This document shows, in pieces, positions 36,148 through 44,710 of a stretch of 64,000 nucleotides of DNA. This DNA comes from Rhodocyclaceae bacterium. GTDB lineage: Bacteria > Pseudomonadota > Gammaproteobacteria > Burkholderiales > Rhodocyclaceae. The notes beneath the pieces are model-generated. The model was not told the DNA's origin, ran no database searches, and saw only the letters and a program-made list of their open reading frames with translations. Each line of letters begins with the position of its first letter. Position 1 is the first letter of the stretch. Where the stretch lies: the NCBI GenBank assembly GCA_013791905.1, contig VMSX01000016.1:78822-142821 (forward strand). The letters are read 5' to 3'. Both the position numbers and the translations under genes were made by a program.

Positions 36148-37308
36148 TCAGTTTATCAGCGACCACTCACCATTCTTGACTTCGATCAGACGGAAAGCCG
36201 ACAGGTCGAGTCCCATGTGATCCGTGGGGGACATGTTGACCTTGCCGGCGGTGCCGATGAAACCCTTGGTTTTCTCGATCTCGTCGCGCACCTTGGCCTT
36301 GTCGGTGCCGCCCGCCCGCTTGATCGCCTCGACCACCATCATCAGGCCATCGACCGCGTGGCCACCGAAGGTGGAGACGTCTTCCTTGTAGCGCTCGTTG
36401 TAGGCTTTCTTGTAGGCCATGACGACCGGCTTCTGCGGGTCCTTGGCGTCGAGCTTGTCGGCGACCAGCAAGGCGGCGGCTGGCAGGCGGACGCCTTCGG
36501 CAGCCGGTCCGGCGAGCTTGATGAACTCCTCGGAAGCGACACCGTGGGCGTGATAGAGCGGCAGCTTGATGCCGAGTTGCTGGTAGTTCTTGGTGACGAT
36601 GGCCGGTCCCTGGCCAAGACCGAAGACGAAGACGGCTTGCACGCCCGGCGCATTGCGAATCTTGGTCAGCTGCGGGCTCATGTCGGTGTCTTTGGGGCCG
36701 TAGGTTTCGTTGGCAACCAGCGTGATGCCCATTTTGACGGCCATGGCTTCGGTTTCCCGCTTGCCCGATTGGCCGAATCCTGAAGTTTCGGAAAGCAGGG
36801 CGACCTGGGTCAGGTTGCGCTTCTTCATGTCTTCAAAAACCTTCTCGGCCGCCATGCGGTCGGTGTGCGGTGTCTTGAAAACCCATTTCTTCACCGGCTC
36901 GATGATGACGACCGCGCCGGCCAGGGAGACGAACGGCAGTCCCGCCTTTTCAACCAGCGGCACCATCGACATGGTGCTGCCGGTGGTCGTGCCGCCGACG
37001 ATCAGGTCAACCTTGTCTTCCTCGATCAGCCGCTTGGCAAAACCGTTGGCCTTGCCGGCATCACTGCCGTCGTCGTAATGGATGAACTGGATCTGCCGCC
37101 CGATCACGCCACCTTCCTTGTTGATCTTTTCAACATACATTTGCATCGTCTTGAGTTCCGGGTCACCAAGAAACGCTGCGGGTCCGGTGACCGACAGTAC
37201 CGAGCCAAGTTTGATCGGCTCGGCGGCTTGGGCAGTGCCCAGCGCCAAGACGCTGGCGACGGTGGCGCCGGCAACTGCCAGGCCAATTTTGTTGAATAAT
37301 TGTTTCAT
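36148..37308 (-). CDS. Branched-chain-type ABC transporter substrate-binding protein (LivK family)
   Basis: A 386-residue periplasmic binding protein. Signal peptide MKQLFNKIGLAVAGATVASV..GTAQA with likely cleavage after AQA. The mature part has the Peripla_BP_6 fold (IKLGSVLSVTGPAAFLGDPE, LIVGGTTTGSTMSMVPLVEKAGLPFVSLAGA, GFGQSGKRETEAMA, VDGLMMVVEAIKRAGGTDK). It would capture an amino acid or aromatic acid for the LivHMGF complex encoded at 38.9-42.9 kb. It is divergent from the permease genes and cotranscribed with paaK (46-bp gap), which points to an aromatic acid as ligand. AGAGGAGA precedes ATG 37308. Confidence 0.88.
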   Translation of the reverse strand: MKQLFNKIGLAVAGATVASVLALGTAQAAEPIKLGSVLSVTGPAAFLGDPELKTMQMYVEKINKEGGVIGRQIQFIHYDDGSDAGKANGFAKRLIEEDKVDLIVGGTTTGSTMSMVPLVEKAGLPFVSLAGAVVIIEPVKKWVFKTPHTDRMAAEKVFEDMKKRNLTQVALLSETSGFGQSGKRETEAMAVKMGITLVANETYGPKDTDMSPQLTKIRNAPGVQAVFVFGLGQGPAIVTKNYQQLGIKLPLYHAHGVASEEFIKLAGPAAEGVRLPAAALLVADKLDAKDPQKPVVMAYKKAYNERYKEDVSTFGGHAVDGLMMVVEAIKRAGGTDKAKVRDEIEKTKGFIGTAGKVNMSPTDHMGLDLSAFRLIEVKNGEWSLIN

Positions 37309-37354
37309 GTTGATGATCTCCTCTTTGTTTTAAAAATTATGGTTTGTTGCCTTG

Positions 37355-38677
37355 TTATGATTTGCTGCGTTGATCGATGACCCGTTGCGCCTTGCCGCCC
37401 TGAATGCGTGGAATTGAACCAGAATCCATCACCCGCACTTCGGTCGATACGCCAATCAGCGACTTGATGTGGTGGCGCAGCAGATGGGCGACTTCCTGGC
37501 GTTCCGCGCCAGTGACCTTGAAGGTCGCATCGCGCTGCAGTTCGCATTGCACTTCGAGCGCATCCAGATGGCCTTCGCGGGTGACGATCAGCTGGTAGTT
37601 GCCGGAAAGGCGCTTGTCCTTGAGAATCAGTTCCTCGACCTGGGTCGGGAAGACATTCACGCCGCGAATGATCAGCATGTCGTCGGAGCGGCCGACAATC
37701 TTGCCGATCCGGCGCATCGAGCGCGAGGTGGGTGGCAACAGTCGGGTCAGGTCGCGCGTCCGGTAACGAATGACCGGGAAGGCTTCCTTGGTCAGTGAGG
37801 TAAACACGAGTTCGCCTTCCTCACCGTCGGGCACGACCATGCCCGTTTCCGGGTTGATGATCTCGGGGTAGAAATGGTCTTCCCAGATCACCGGGCCGTC
37901 TTTTGACTCGAAGCATTCGCAGGCGACGCCGGGGCCAAGCACCTCGGAAAGGCCATACACATCGACGGCGTCGATGTTCATCTTGGCCTCGATCTCGCCC
38001 CGCATCGCCTCGGTCCACGGTTCGGCGCCGAACATGCCCATGCGCAGCGAGGAGTTGCGCGAGTCAAGACCTTGCTTTTCGAACTCCTCGGCCAGCACCA
38101 GCATGTACGAAGGCGTCACCATGATGATGTCGGGGCGGAAATCGTTGATGATCTGAATCTGTTTTTCAGTCTGCCCGCCGCTCATCGGGATGACGGTGCA
38201 GCCGAGATGCTCCGCGCCATAGTGGGCACCCAGGCCGCCGGTAAACAGGCCGTAACCGTAGCCGACATGGACAATGTCGCCGGGTCGTCCGCCGGCGGCA
38301 AAAATCGAGCGAGCCATCAGGCTGGACCAAGTGGCGATATCGTTCCGGGTGTAGCCGACCACGGTGGGCTTGCCCGTGGTGCCCGAGGAGGCGTGCACCC
38401 GCACCACCTGTTCGCGCGGTACGGCGAACATGCCGAAAGGATAGTTGGCGCGCAGGTCCGACTTGGTCGTGAAGGGAAACCTGGCCAAATCGGACAATTC
38501 ATGAAGATCGTCCGGATGAATGCCGGCCGCATCAAACTTGCTGCGATAGTGGGGTACGTTGGTGTAGACGTGCTGCAGCGTCTTTTTCAGTCGCTCCGTC
38601 TGCAGCGCGGTAATTTCGTCGCGACTGGCTGTTTCGATACTTGCAAAAGCTTTCGCTTGCGGTCTATTGGCCGCCAT
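37355..38677 (-). CDS. paaK: Phenylacetate--CoA ligase family (PaaK)
   Basis: A 440-residue AMP-forming ligase of the ANL superfamily that makes phenylacetyl-CoA (or a related aryl-CoA) from acid, ATP and CoA. Motifs: VHASSGTTGKPT (P-loop-like A3), YGYGLFTGGLGAHYGAE, MFGAEPW, VYGLSEVLGPGVACEC, RTRDLTRLLPP and GRSDDMLIIRGVNVFPTQVEE. It ends with the PaaK C-terminal domain containing the catalytic lysine region (GGKAQRVID). Start ATG 38677 follows GGGAGGAAAGC. It faces the livHMGF genes across a 204-bp divergent promoter region. Confidence 0.92.
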   Translation of the reverse strand: MAANRPQAKAFASIETASRDEITALQTERLKKTLQHVYTNVPHYRSKFDAAGIHPDDLHELSDLARFPFTTKSDLRANYPFGMFAVPREQVVRVHASSGTTGKPTVVGYTRNDIATWSSLMARSIFAAGGRPGDIVHVGYGYGLFTGGLGAHYGAEHLGCTVIPMSGGQTEKQIQIINDFRPDIIMVTPSYMLVLAEEFEKQGLDSRNSSLRMGMFGAEPWTEAMRGEIEAKMNIDAVDVYGLSEVLGPGVACECFESKDGPVIWEDHFYPEIINPETGMVVPDGEEGELVFTSLTKEAFPVIRYRTRDLTRLLPPTSRSMRRIGKIVGRSDDMLIIRGVNVFPTQVEELILKDKRLSGNYQLIVTREGHLDALEVQCELQRDATFKVTGAERQEVAHLLRHHIKSLIGVSTEVRVMDSGSIPRIQGGKAQRVIDQRSKS

Positions 38678-38881
38678 GCTTTCCTCCCGGCTGCTGATTT
38701 ATTTTTGGCAAAACATGAAAATTACCACATTGAACAAGTGGTTGCGAAAATCATCTGCCGGTAAGCCCCTGTAAGCCTGCTTGGAACTAGCTGTTCAGGG
38801 CATAATGGCGCTCCTGATCCACCGGCCCGCATGTGCAAGAAGAGGTCGCGGATCAACCAGAATCCCGGGAGGAGGGGCTTC

Positions 38882-39769
38882 ATGAACGGCGAGTGGCTGC
38901 CGCAATTTCTGCAATTTCTGTTTTCCGGCATTACGGTCGGCGCGGCCTATGCCTTGGCGGCATTGGGATTCACGCTGATTTACAACGCCAGCAACGTGAT
39001 CAATTTTGCCCAGGGCGAATTCATCATGCTCGGCGGCATGCTGACGGTGTTCTTTCTGCAGTCGGGTATGCCGATGCCGGTTGCCGTTGTGCTGGCGATC
39101 TTCATTCCAGCCCTGGTCGGCATCCTGATCGAGAAGCTGGCGATCGAGCCAGCCAAGAACGCCGAGGTGACGACGCTGATCATCATCACCATCGGTGCTT
39201 CGCTGGTGATTCGTGGCGTGGTGCAGGTTTTCCTTGGCAAGGGTACGCACAGCTTCCCCGCGTTTTCAGGTTCAGAACCGATCGCGATTGCCGGGGCCAC
39301 GCTGCTGCCGCAAAGCCTGTGGGTGCTGGGTGTGGCGGCGCTGGTGGTTGCCGCGCTGGGCTGGTTTTTCAGTCGCACGCTGATGGGCAAGGCGATTCTC
39401 GCCACCTCGTATAACCGGCTGGCAGCCCAGTTGGTGGGCATCAACACGAGCCGGGTGCTGTTCATCAGTTACGCCCTGTCGGGCGCGCTGGGCGCGATCG
39501 GCGGCATCCTGCTGACGCCGCTGACGCTGACCTCCTACGATGTTGGCATCATGCTCGGGCTCAAAGGTTTTGTCGCCGCTGTGGTCGGTGGGCTGGGCAG
39601 CGGACTCGGCGCGGTGATCGGCGGCCTGCTGGTGGGCATCATCGAGGCCATGGGCGCCGGCTACATCTCCTCGGCGTACAAGGACGCGATTCCCTTCGGG
39701 CTGATTCTGGTCATTCTTTTCTTCATGCCGCGCGGCCTGTTCGGCAGCAAGGTCACGGATCGGGTGTGA
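38882..39769 (+). CDS. Branched-chain-type ABC transporter permease (LivH family)
   Basis: A 295-residue permease with about eight helices; opening FLFSGITVGAAYALAALGFTLIYNASNVINFAQGEFIMLGG is diagnostic of LivH. It continues with the cytoplasmic coupling segment TSYNRLAAQLVGINTSRVL and GLGAVIGGLLVGIIEAMGAGY. GGAGG precedes ATG 38882; an ATG at 38831 would add 17 unsupported residues. Forms the membrane part of the uptake system with LivM. Confidence 0.9.
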   Translation: MNGEWLPQFLQFLFSGITVGAAYALAALGFTLIYNASNVINFAQGEFIMLGGMLTVFFLQSGMPMPVAVVLAIFIPALVGILIEKLAIEPAKNAEVTTLIIITIGASLVIRGVVQVFLGKGTHSFPAFSGSEPIAIAGATLLPQSLWVLGVAALVVAALGWFFSRTLMGKAILATSYNRLAAQLVGINTSRVLFISYALSGALGAIGGILLTPLTLTSYDVGIMLGLKGFVAAVVGGLGSGLGAVIGGLLVGIIEAMGAGYISSAYKDAIPFGLILVILFFMPRGLFGSKVTDRV

Positions 39770-39777
39770 ATAAACTT

Positions 39778-39840
39778 CCCCCACGCTTACTTCGTTCGCT
39801 GCCCCCAGTGGGGGCGCAGGCCTCCCTTGGGACGGCCCGG
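39778..39840. repeat. Short palindromic element (family B) between livH and livM
   Basis: Sequence begins CCCCCACGCTTACTTCGTTC, contains the CCCCCAGTGGGGG palindrome, and ends CCCTTGGGACGGCCCGG. It matches 57661-57726 inside mnmC in arrangement (CCCCCACGCT..CGCTGCCCCC..GGGGGC..GGCCCG). It also shares the GGGCCG.CCCAAGG block with the family A elements. It separates livH from livM by 82 bp. Confidence 0.65.
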
Positions 39841-39851
39841 CTGGAGGCCTG

Positions 39852-40781
39852 ATGCCAAGATCACGATTTACCGGATTGATTGTCATTGCCGTCGTGCTGG
39901 CCGTACTGCCATTTCTGCTGCCGAACAATTTCTACCTCGATCTGGCGATCCGCATGATGATCAATGCCTGCATCGTGTTGGGTCTCAACCTGCTGATCGG
40001 TTTTGCCGGCCAGATCAGCCTCGGCCATGCTGGCTTTGTTGGCATTGGCGCCTACGCCTCGGCGGTGCTGACGACGCACTACAGCTGGTCGCCGCTGGCT
40101 GCCATGCTGGCAGGTGCGCTGGGGGCGGGCGTGCTGGCGGCGCTGGTGGCGCGCCCGATCTTCAAGCTGAAGGGCCACTATCTGGCGATGGCAACCTTGG
40201 GTCTGGGCATCATTATCTCGATCATCGTCCGGAACGAGGCCGCCCTGACCGGCGGTCCCGATGGCATGCCGGTGCCGGCGCTGGCGCTGTTCAGCTTTGA
40301 AATATCCGGCGAGAAACAGTGGTACTGGGTGCTGTCAGGCATCCTGCTGCTCAGTTTGTGGGCTTCGTTGAACCTGATCAACTCGCCGTTCGGGCGGGCG
40401 CTGCGTGCCCTGCATGGCTCGGAGGTGGCTTCGCAGGTGGTGGGTGTCGATGTGGCCAAGTACAAGTTGGCGATCTTCGTGTTTTCGGCGGTTTTCGCCA
40501 GCCTGATGGGTTCGGTGACGGCGCACTATGTCGGCTTCGTGACGCCCAACGTGGCGGATTTCTTTCATTCGATAGAACTGGTAACCATGGTCGTCATCGG
40601 CGGCATGGCCTCGATCTATGGCTCGGTGATCGGTGCCGTCCTGTTGACCGCGTTGCCGCAGGCGCTGACTGGCTTCGAGGGTTGGGAAACGGTTGCCTTC
40701 GGGTCCATCCTGATGTTCTGCATGATCTTCATGCCCAAGGGGCTGGTGCCAACCCTGGCGGCGAAATTCGGGAGACGATGA
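39852..40781 (+). CDS. Branched-chain-type ABC transporter permease (LivM family)
   Basis: A 309-residue permease with the LivM landmarks LGLNLLIGFAGQISLGHAGFVGIGAYASAVL, LKGHYLAMATLGLGIIISIIVRN, the EAA-type loop RALRALHGSEVASQVVGVDVAKYK and GGMASIYGSVIGAVLLTALP. GGAGG lies four bases before ATG 39852. The stop TGA directly abuts the livG ATG. Confidence 0.9.
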   Translation: MPRSRFTGLIVIAVVLAVLPFLLPNNFYLDLAIRMMINACIVLGLNLLIGFAGQISLGHAGFVGIGAYASAVLTTHYSWSPLAAMLAGALGAGVLAALVARPIFKLKGHYLAMATLGLGIIISIIVRNEAALTGGPDGMPVPALALFSFEISGEKQWYWVLSGILLLSLWASLNLINSPFGRALRALHGSEVASQVVGVDVAKYKLAIFVFSAVFASLMGSVTAHYVGFVTPNVADFFHSIELVTMVVIGGMASIYGSVIGAVLLTALPQALTGFEGWETVAFGSILMFCMIFMPKGLVPTLAAKFGRR

Positions 40782-41543
40782 ATGGCGCTCCTCGAAGTCA
40801 GCAACCTCACCAAGATCTTCGGCGGCGTGCGTGCCGTGCAAAATGTCAGCTTTGCCGTTGAAGCGGGGATCGTCTATTCGGTCATCGGTCCGAATGGCGC
40901 CGGCAAGACGACATTGTTCAATCTCATCACCGGCATCTATGTCCCGAGCGAAGGGCAGATTCGCCTCGACGGGCGGGACATTGCCGGTGTTGCGCCCCAT
41001 GAATTGGCGCGTTTCGGCATGGCGCGCACCTTCCAGAATCTGCAGGTGTGCATGAACATGACGGCGCTTGAAAATGTCATGGTCGGCGCGCACCTCAGAC
41101 TTGATCGCAACCTCTTCAAGGGTGCGCTGCGCTTCCCCAGCATCGCCCGGCGCGATGCTGCTTTGCGCGAAGAGGCGGCTGAGTTGATGCGGCTGGTCGG
41201 ACTGGAGGCTTTCATCGATGCCCATGCCGATGCCATGCCCTATGGCGCGCTGAAGCGGCTGGAAATTGCCCGTGCACTGGCTGCCAAGCCGCGCGTGCTG
41301 TTTCTCGACGAACCTGCCGCCGGATTGAACCCGAAGGAAACCAGCGAGGTCGACATCCTGGTACGCAAGGTTGCCGATTCCGGCGTGACCGTGGTGCTGG
41401 TCGAGCACGACATGAAGATGGTGATGAACATCTCGGACCAGATCCTGGTGCTCGACTACGGCCGCAAGCTCGCCGAAGGCTCGGCTGCCGAGGTGCGGCG
41501 TAATCCCGATGTGATCGCGGCCTATCTCGGCACCCACCAGTAA
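40782..41543 (+). CDS. ABC transporter ATP-binding protein (LivG family)
   Basis: A 253-residue ATPase: Walker A GPNGAGKTTLFNLITG, Q-loop region MARTFQNLQVCMNMTALENVMVG, signature PYGALKRLEIARALA (a YGALKR variant of LSGGQ usual for LivG), Walker B VLFLDEPAAGLNP, H-loop VLVEHDMKMVM. Cytoplasmic energy unit of the Liv-type importer; it pairs with the hemerythrin-fused LivF encoded 11 bp downstream. Confidence 0.92.
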   Translation: MALLEVSNLTKIFGGVRAVQNVSFAVEAGIVYSVIGPNGAGKTTLFNLITGIYVPSEGQIRLDGRDIAGVAPHELARFGMARTFQNLQVCMNMTALENVMVGAHLRLDRNLFKGALRFPSIARRDAALREEAAELMRLVGLEAFIDAHADAMPYGALKRLEIARALAAKPRVLFLDEPAAGLNPKETSEVDILVRKVADSGVTVVLVEHDMKMVMNISDQILVLDYGRKLAEGSAAEVRRNPDVIAAYLGTHQ

Positions 41544-41554
41544 GGTAGACGAAG

Positions 41555-42874
41555 ATGCGCAGCCTGACATTGCGAACGATTACCGATGAACACCGCAACC
41601 AGTGGCAATTGGGTCATGCGATAGCCGATCTGGCCGATGACATCGAGCACGGTGCCGAGCCCGACAAGCGCTTCTTCGAGGCGGTGTTCACCTATATCGA
41701 CGAGTACTCCAACCACATGCACAATCCGCGTGAGGAGTTGCTCCTGTTCGGCTTGTTGCGCGAACGCGATCCGACGCTGATTCCGCTCCTTGACGAGTTG
41801 TCCCACGAGCATGTTGAAGGTGCCCCGCTGATCGCCCGGCTGCGCGCTGCCCTGGACGAGTCGCACAGCGAAGCCGGTCGGCCGCTGTTTGTCGAGGCGC
41901 TGCGCGAACTGGTGGCCGAAATTCGCAGTCACATCGGCAAGGAGGAGGGCAAGCTGCTACCGCGTGCCCACAAGGTGCTGACTGCCGAAGATATTCTGAA
42001 ACTCGATGCGGTGCTGTCCGACGCTGACCACCCGCAGTTCGGCACCAAGCGCCAGGCAGAGTTTCGCGAGCTCTACCATCGCGTGGTCAACCTGGCCCCG
42101 GAATCGGTCGGACTGGGCGGCTCGGCCGCCGGGCTACTGATGCACGACGCCGCGGCTCCAGTACGCAAAGCTGTACTTGCCGTGCGCGCCGTCGACAGCT
42201 GTTATGGCCGGATCCGGGCAATCAAGGAAATCAGCCTGGAGATTCGCAGCGGCGAACTGGTGGCCCTGGTCGGCGCGAACGGCGCGGGCAAGACGACCCT
42301 GCTCAGGGCCATCTCCGGTGTGCAGCCAATCGTCGGCGGAACCATCATCTTCGACGACGAAGACATTACGCAACTCAGTCCCGACCAGCGCGTCAGCCTC
42401 GGCATCTGCCAGGTACCCGAGGGACGCCAGGTTTTCGGACCCTTGTCGGTCGAGGACAACCTGCGCCTGGGCGCCATTACGCAATCCAGGGGCCGGCTCA
42501 CCGTCGGGCTGGAGCGCGTCTATGAAACTTTCCCGGTGCTCAAGGAAAAGCGCCACCTGCCCGCCGGCACGCTTTCCGGCGGTCAGCAGCAGATGCTGTC
42601 GATCGGCCGGGCACTGATGGGGCGCCCACGCTTGCTGTTGCTCGACGAGCCGTCTATGGGTCTGGCGCCGCTGCTGGTCGAAGAAGTTTTCAACGTCGTG
42701 CGCACCCTGAAAGCGCAGGGCATGACCATTTTCCTGGTCGAGCAGAATGCCTATGCCGCCCTGGAAATTGCCGACCGTGGCTATGTGATGGAAACCGGTT
42801 CGATCACCCTGACCGGCACGGGGCAGGAGCTGCTCGACAACGAGCAGGTGAAGGCCGCCTACCTCGGCATTTAG
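41555..42874 (+). CDS. Fusion of a hemerythrin-like domain with a LivF-type ABC ATPase
   Basis: A 439-residue protein with two parts. Residues ~1-145 are a four-helix hemerythrin/HHE domain with all expected diiron ligand positions: H13 (TDEHRNQW), H54 or H56 with E60 (SNHMHNPREELLLF), H86 (SHEHVEG), H126 and E130 (RSHIGKEEGKLLP). A ~60-residue linker follows. Residues ~208-439 are a LivF ATPase: Walker A GANGAGKTT (240-248), CQVPEGRQVF, signature LSGGQQQ (340-346), Walker B LLLLDEPSMGLAP, then VEQNAYAAL. Normal LivF is about 235 residues. The frame is open throughout and starts 11 bp after livG. O2 or Fe control of the transporter is inferred. Confidence 0.88.
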   Translation: MRSLTLRTITDEHRNQWQLGHAIADLADDIEHGAEPDKRFFEAVFTYIDEYSNHMHNPREELLLFGLLRERDPTLIPLLDELSHEHVEGAPLIARLRAALDESHSEAGRPLFVEALRELVAEIRSHIGKEEGKLLPRAHKVLTAEDILKLDAVLSDADHPQFGTKRQAEFRELYHRVVNLAPESVGLGGSAAGLLMHDAAAPVRKAVLAVRAVDSCYGRIRAIKEISLEIRSGELVALVGANGAGKTTLLRAISGVQPIVGGTIIFDDEDITQLSPDQRVSLGICQVPEGRQVFGPLSVEDNLRLGAITQSRGRLTVGLERVYETFPVLKEKRHLPAGTLSGGQQQMLSIGRALMGRPRLLLLDEPSMGLAPLLVEEVFNVVRTLKAQGMTIFLVEQNAYAALEIADRGYVMETGSITLTGTGQELLDNEQVKAAYLGI

Positions 42875-43217
42875 GCCCGCCCCCCTTCGCCCCCCTCCGG
42901 GGGGTTCTTTAGTGCTCGCTATGCTCGTCTATCACGGGGCACTCCGTCGCAAAGACTGCACGGGTTGCGCCTTCGGCGCGTGTCGCGTTTGCTTGGGGCG
43001 GCCCGGCGCAAACGCTGCTGTGTTTCGATCCGCTGGAAAAGTCGGCGCTGGCGGGACGGCGCAATTCAACAGCAGCTTTCCCGCAGGGCCGCCCCAAGGG
43101 AAAGCGGCACGCGCCGAAGGCGCAAACCGCTCAGCAGCAAATACGATAGCTCCCCGTAATATCCGCGCGCAGCGCGCTAACGAGAACCCCCCGCGAGGGG
43201 GGCGAAGGGGGGCGGGC
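42875..43217. repeat. Inverted pair of family A elements forming a 343-bp palindrome
   Basis: This 353-bp convergent gap holds no gene. Its ends are inverted repeats of 34-35 nt: 42875-42908 (GCCCGCCCCCCTTCGCCCCC..) and 43183-43217 (..GGGGGCGAAGGGGGGCGGGC). Further in, GGTTGCGCCTTCGGCGCGTG..GCTTGGGGCGGCCC near 42963-43005 mirrors GGGCCGCCCCAAGGG..GGCACGCGCCGAAGGCGC near 43086-43125. The right half also begins with the core AAAGTCGGCGCTGG at 43038. With the T-run at 43220-43228 it can terminate livF transcription. Confidence 0.75.
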
Positions 43218-43227
43218 GTTTGTTTTT

Positions 43228-44688
43228 TTACAGCACTTCCGCCGCGTGATCGGCCAGGCGCGAGCGTTCGCCGCGCAGCAGGGTGATGTGACCGGAATGC
43301 GGCCAGCCCTTGAAACGATCGACGACGTAGGTCAGGCCGGATGAACCCTCGGTCAGGTACGGCGTGTCGATCTGCGCGATGTTGCCCAGGCAGACCACCT
43401 TGGTGCCGGGGCCGGCGCGGGTGATCAGGGTTTTCATCTGCTTCGGCGTGAGGTTTTGCGCTTCGTCGATGATGACGAATTTGTTCAGGAAGGTGCGGCC
43501 GCGCATGAAGTTGAGTGACTTGATCTTGATACGGCTGCGGATGAGGTCCATTGTCGCGGCGCGGCCCCATTCTCCCGAATAGCTGCCGGAGTAACCGCTG
43601 CCGGTCTTCTCGCCTTCCTCGGCCGGTTTATTGAGGACGTCGAGGTTGTCCTCCAGCGCGCCCATCCACGGCGTCATTTTTTCTTCCTCGGTGCCCGGCA
43701 GGAAGCCGATGTCCTCGCCGACCGGCACGGTGACGCGGGTGATGATGATTTCGGCGAAACGCTTCTCTTCGAGCGTCTGCGTCAGCGCGGCGGCGAGGGT
43801 CAGCAGCGTCTTGCCGGTGCCGGCCTGGCCGAGCAGGGTGACGAAGTCGATGTCGGGATCCATCAGCAGGTTGACGGCAAAGTTCTGTTCGCGGTTTCTG
43901 GCCGTGATGCCCCACACCGCATTCTTGGTGTGGCTGTAATCGATCAGGGTTTCGATTTCCGCCGTGCCTTTACCACCCCCGCCAGCGCCGACTTTTACCC
44001 AGGCCTGCAGGGGCTGCGCGCCGTCCTGCCAGACGAATTCATTGACCAGCAGATCGGGACAGAGCGGCCCCTTGATGCGGTAGTAGGTCCGGCCATCCTT
44101 CTTCCAGGATTCCAGACCCTTGCCATGCGTGTCCCAGAAATCTTCCGGGAGTTCGGTGCTGCCGGTGTAGAGGAGGTCGGTGTCTTCCAGTACCTTGTCG
44201 TTGAAGTAGTCCTGCGCGTCGAGGCCCAGTGCGCGGGCCTTGATGCGCATGTTGATGTCCTTGGTGACGAGGATCACCGGCCGTTTCGGCTGCGTCTGAT
44301 GCAGATGCATCGCCACGGCGATGATCTGGTTGTCGGCGCGCGAAGTCGGCAGCGATGCTGGCAGGACGCTGTTGATCGCTTCGGTTTGCAGGAACAAGCG
44401 CCCGGTCGCCAGATCGTGCGACGGGCCGGCCAGCTCGATGCCGTGTTTGATCCTGTCTTCGCAACAGCTGACGATCTCGTCGAGCATGCGGCTGGTCTGG
44501 CGGGCATTGCGCGCCACTTCCGACATGCCCTTCTTGTTGGCGTCAAGTTCCTCGAGTGTCATCATCGGCACGTAGAGGTCGTGCTCCTCGAAGCGGAACA
44601 GGCTCAGCGGATCGTGCATCAGCACGTTGGTGTCGAGCACAAACAGCTTGGTGGGTTTGCTCGGCTTGGTGGTGCGTTTGGCGTTCAT
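43228..44688 (-). CDS. PhoH-family protein with N-terminal PIN domain
   Basis: A 486-residue PhoH2-type protein. Residues ~12-145 are a PIN RNase domain (LFVLDTNVLMHDP, TLEELDANKKG, SRADNQIIAVA, VILVTKDINMRIKA, acidic residues in place). Residues ~250-486 are a PhoH ATPase with Walker A LLGQAGTGKTLLT, RVTVPVGEDIGFLPGTEEEKM and Walker B FVIIDEAQN. It is thought to unwind and cleave RNA. Between the two domains the segment VKVGAGGGGKGTAE reads as a glycine-rich insertion encoded by a copy of the AAAGTCGGCGCTGG core. It lies 22 bp downstream of the peroxiredoxin gene. Confidence 0.9.
   Translation of the reverse strand: MNAKRTTKPSKPTKLFVLDTNVLMHDPLSLFRFEEHDLYVPMMTLEELDANKKGMSEVARNARQTSRMLDEIVSCCEDRIKHGIELAGPSHDLATGRLFLQTEAINSVLPASLPTSRADNQIIAVAMHLHQTQPKRPVILVTKDINMRIKARALGLDAQDYFNDKVLEDTDLLYTGSTELPEDFWDTHGKGLESWKKDGRTYYRIKGPLCPDLLVNEFVWQDGAQPLQAWVKVGAGGGGKGTAEIETLIDYSHTKNAVWGITARNREQNFAVNLLMDPDIDFVTLLGQAGTGKTLLTLAAALTQTLEEKRFAEIIITRVTVPVGEDIGFLPGTEEEKMTPWMGALEDNLDVLNKPAEEGEKTGSGYSGSYSGEWGRAATMDLIRSRIKIKSLNFMRGRTFLNKFVIIDEAQNLTPKQMKTLITRAGPGTKVVCLGNIAQIDTPYLTEGSSGLTYVVDRFKGWPHSGHITLLRGERSRLADHAAEVL
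43972..43995 (-). repeat. Family A core sequence inside phoH
   Basis: On the minus strand AAAGTCGGCGCTGGC is followed by a GGGGGTGG run. It is read in frame as KVGAGGGG within the PIN-PhoH linker. The core is the same as at 35903, 43038, 54798 and 56925. Confidence 0.5.
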
Positions 44689-44710
44689 GGCACTCCAGTC
44701 GGAAAAAGCT

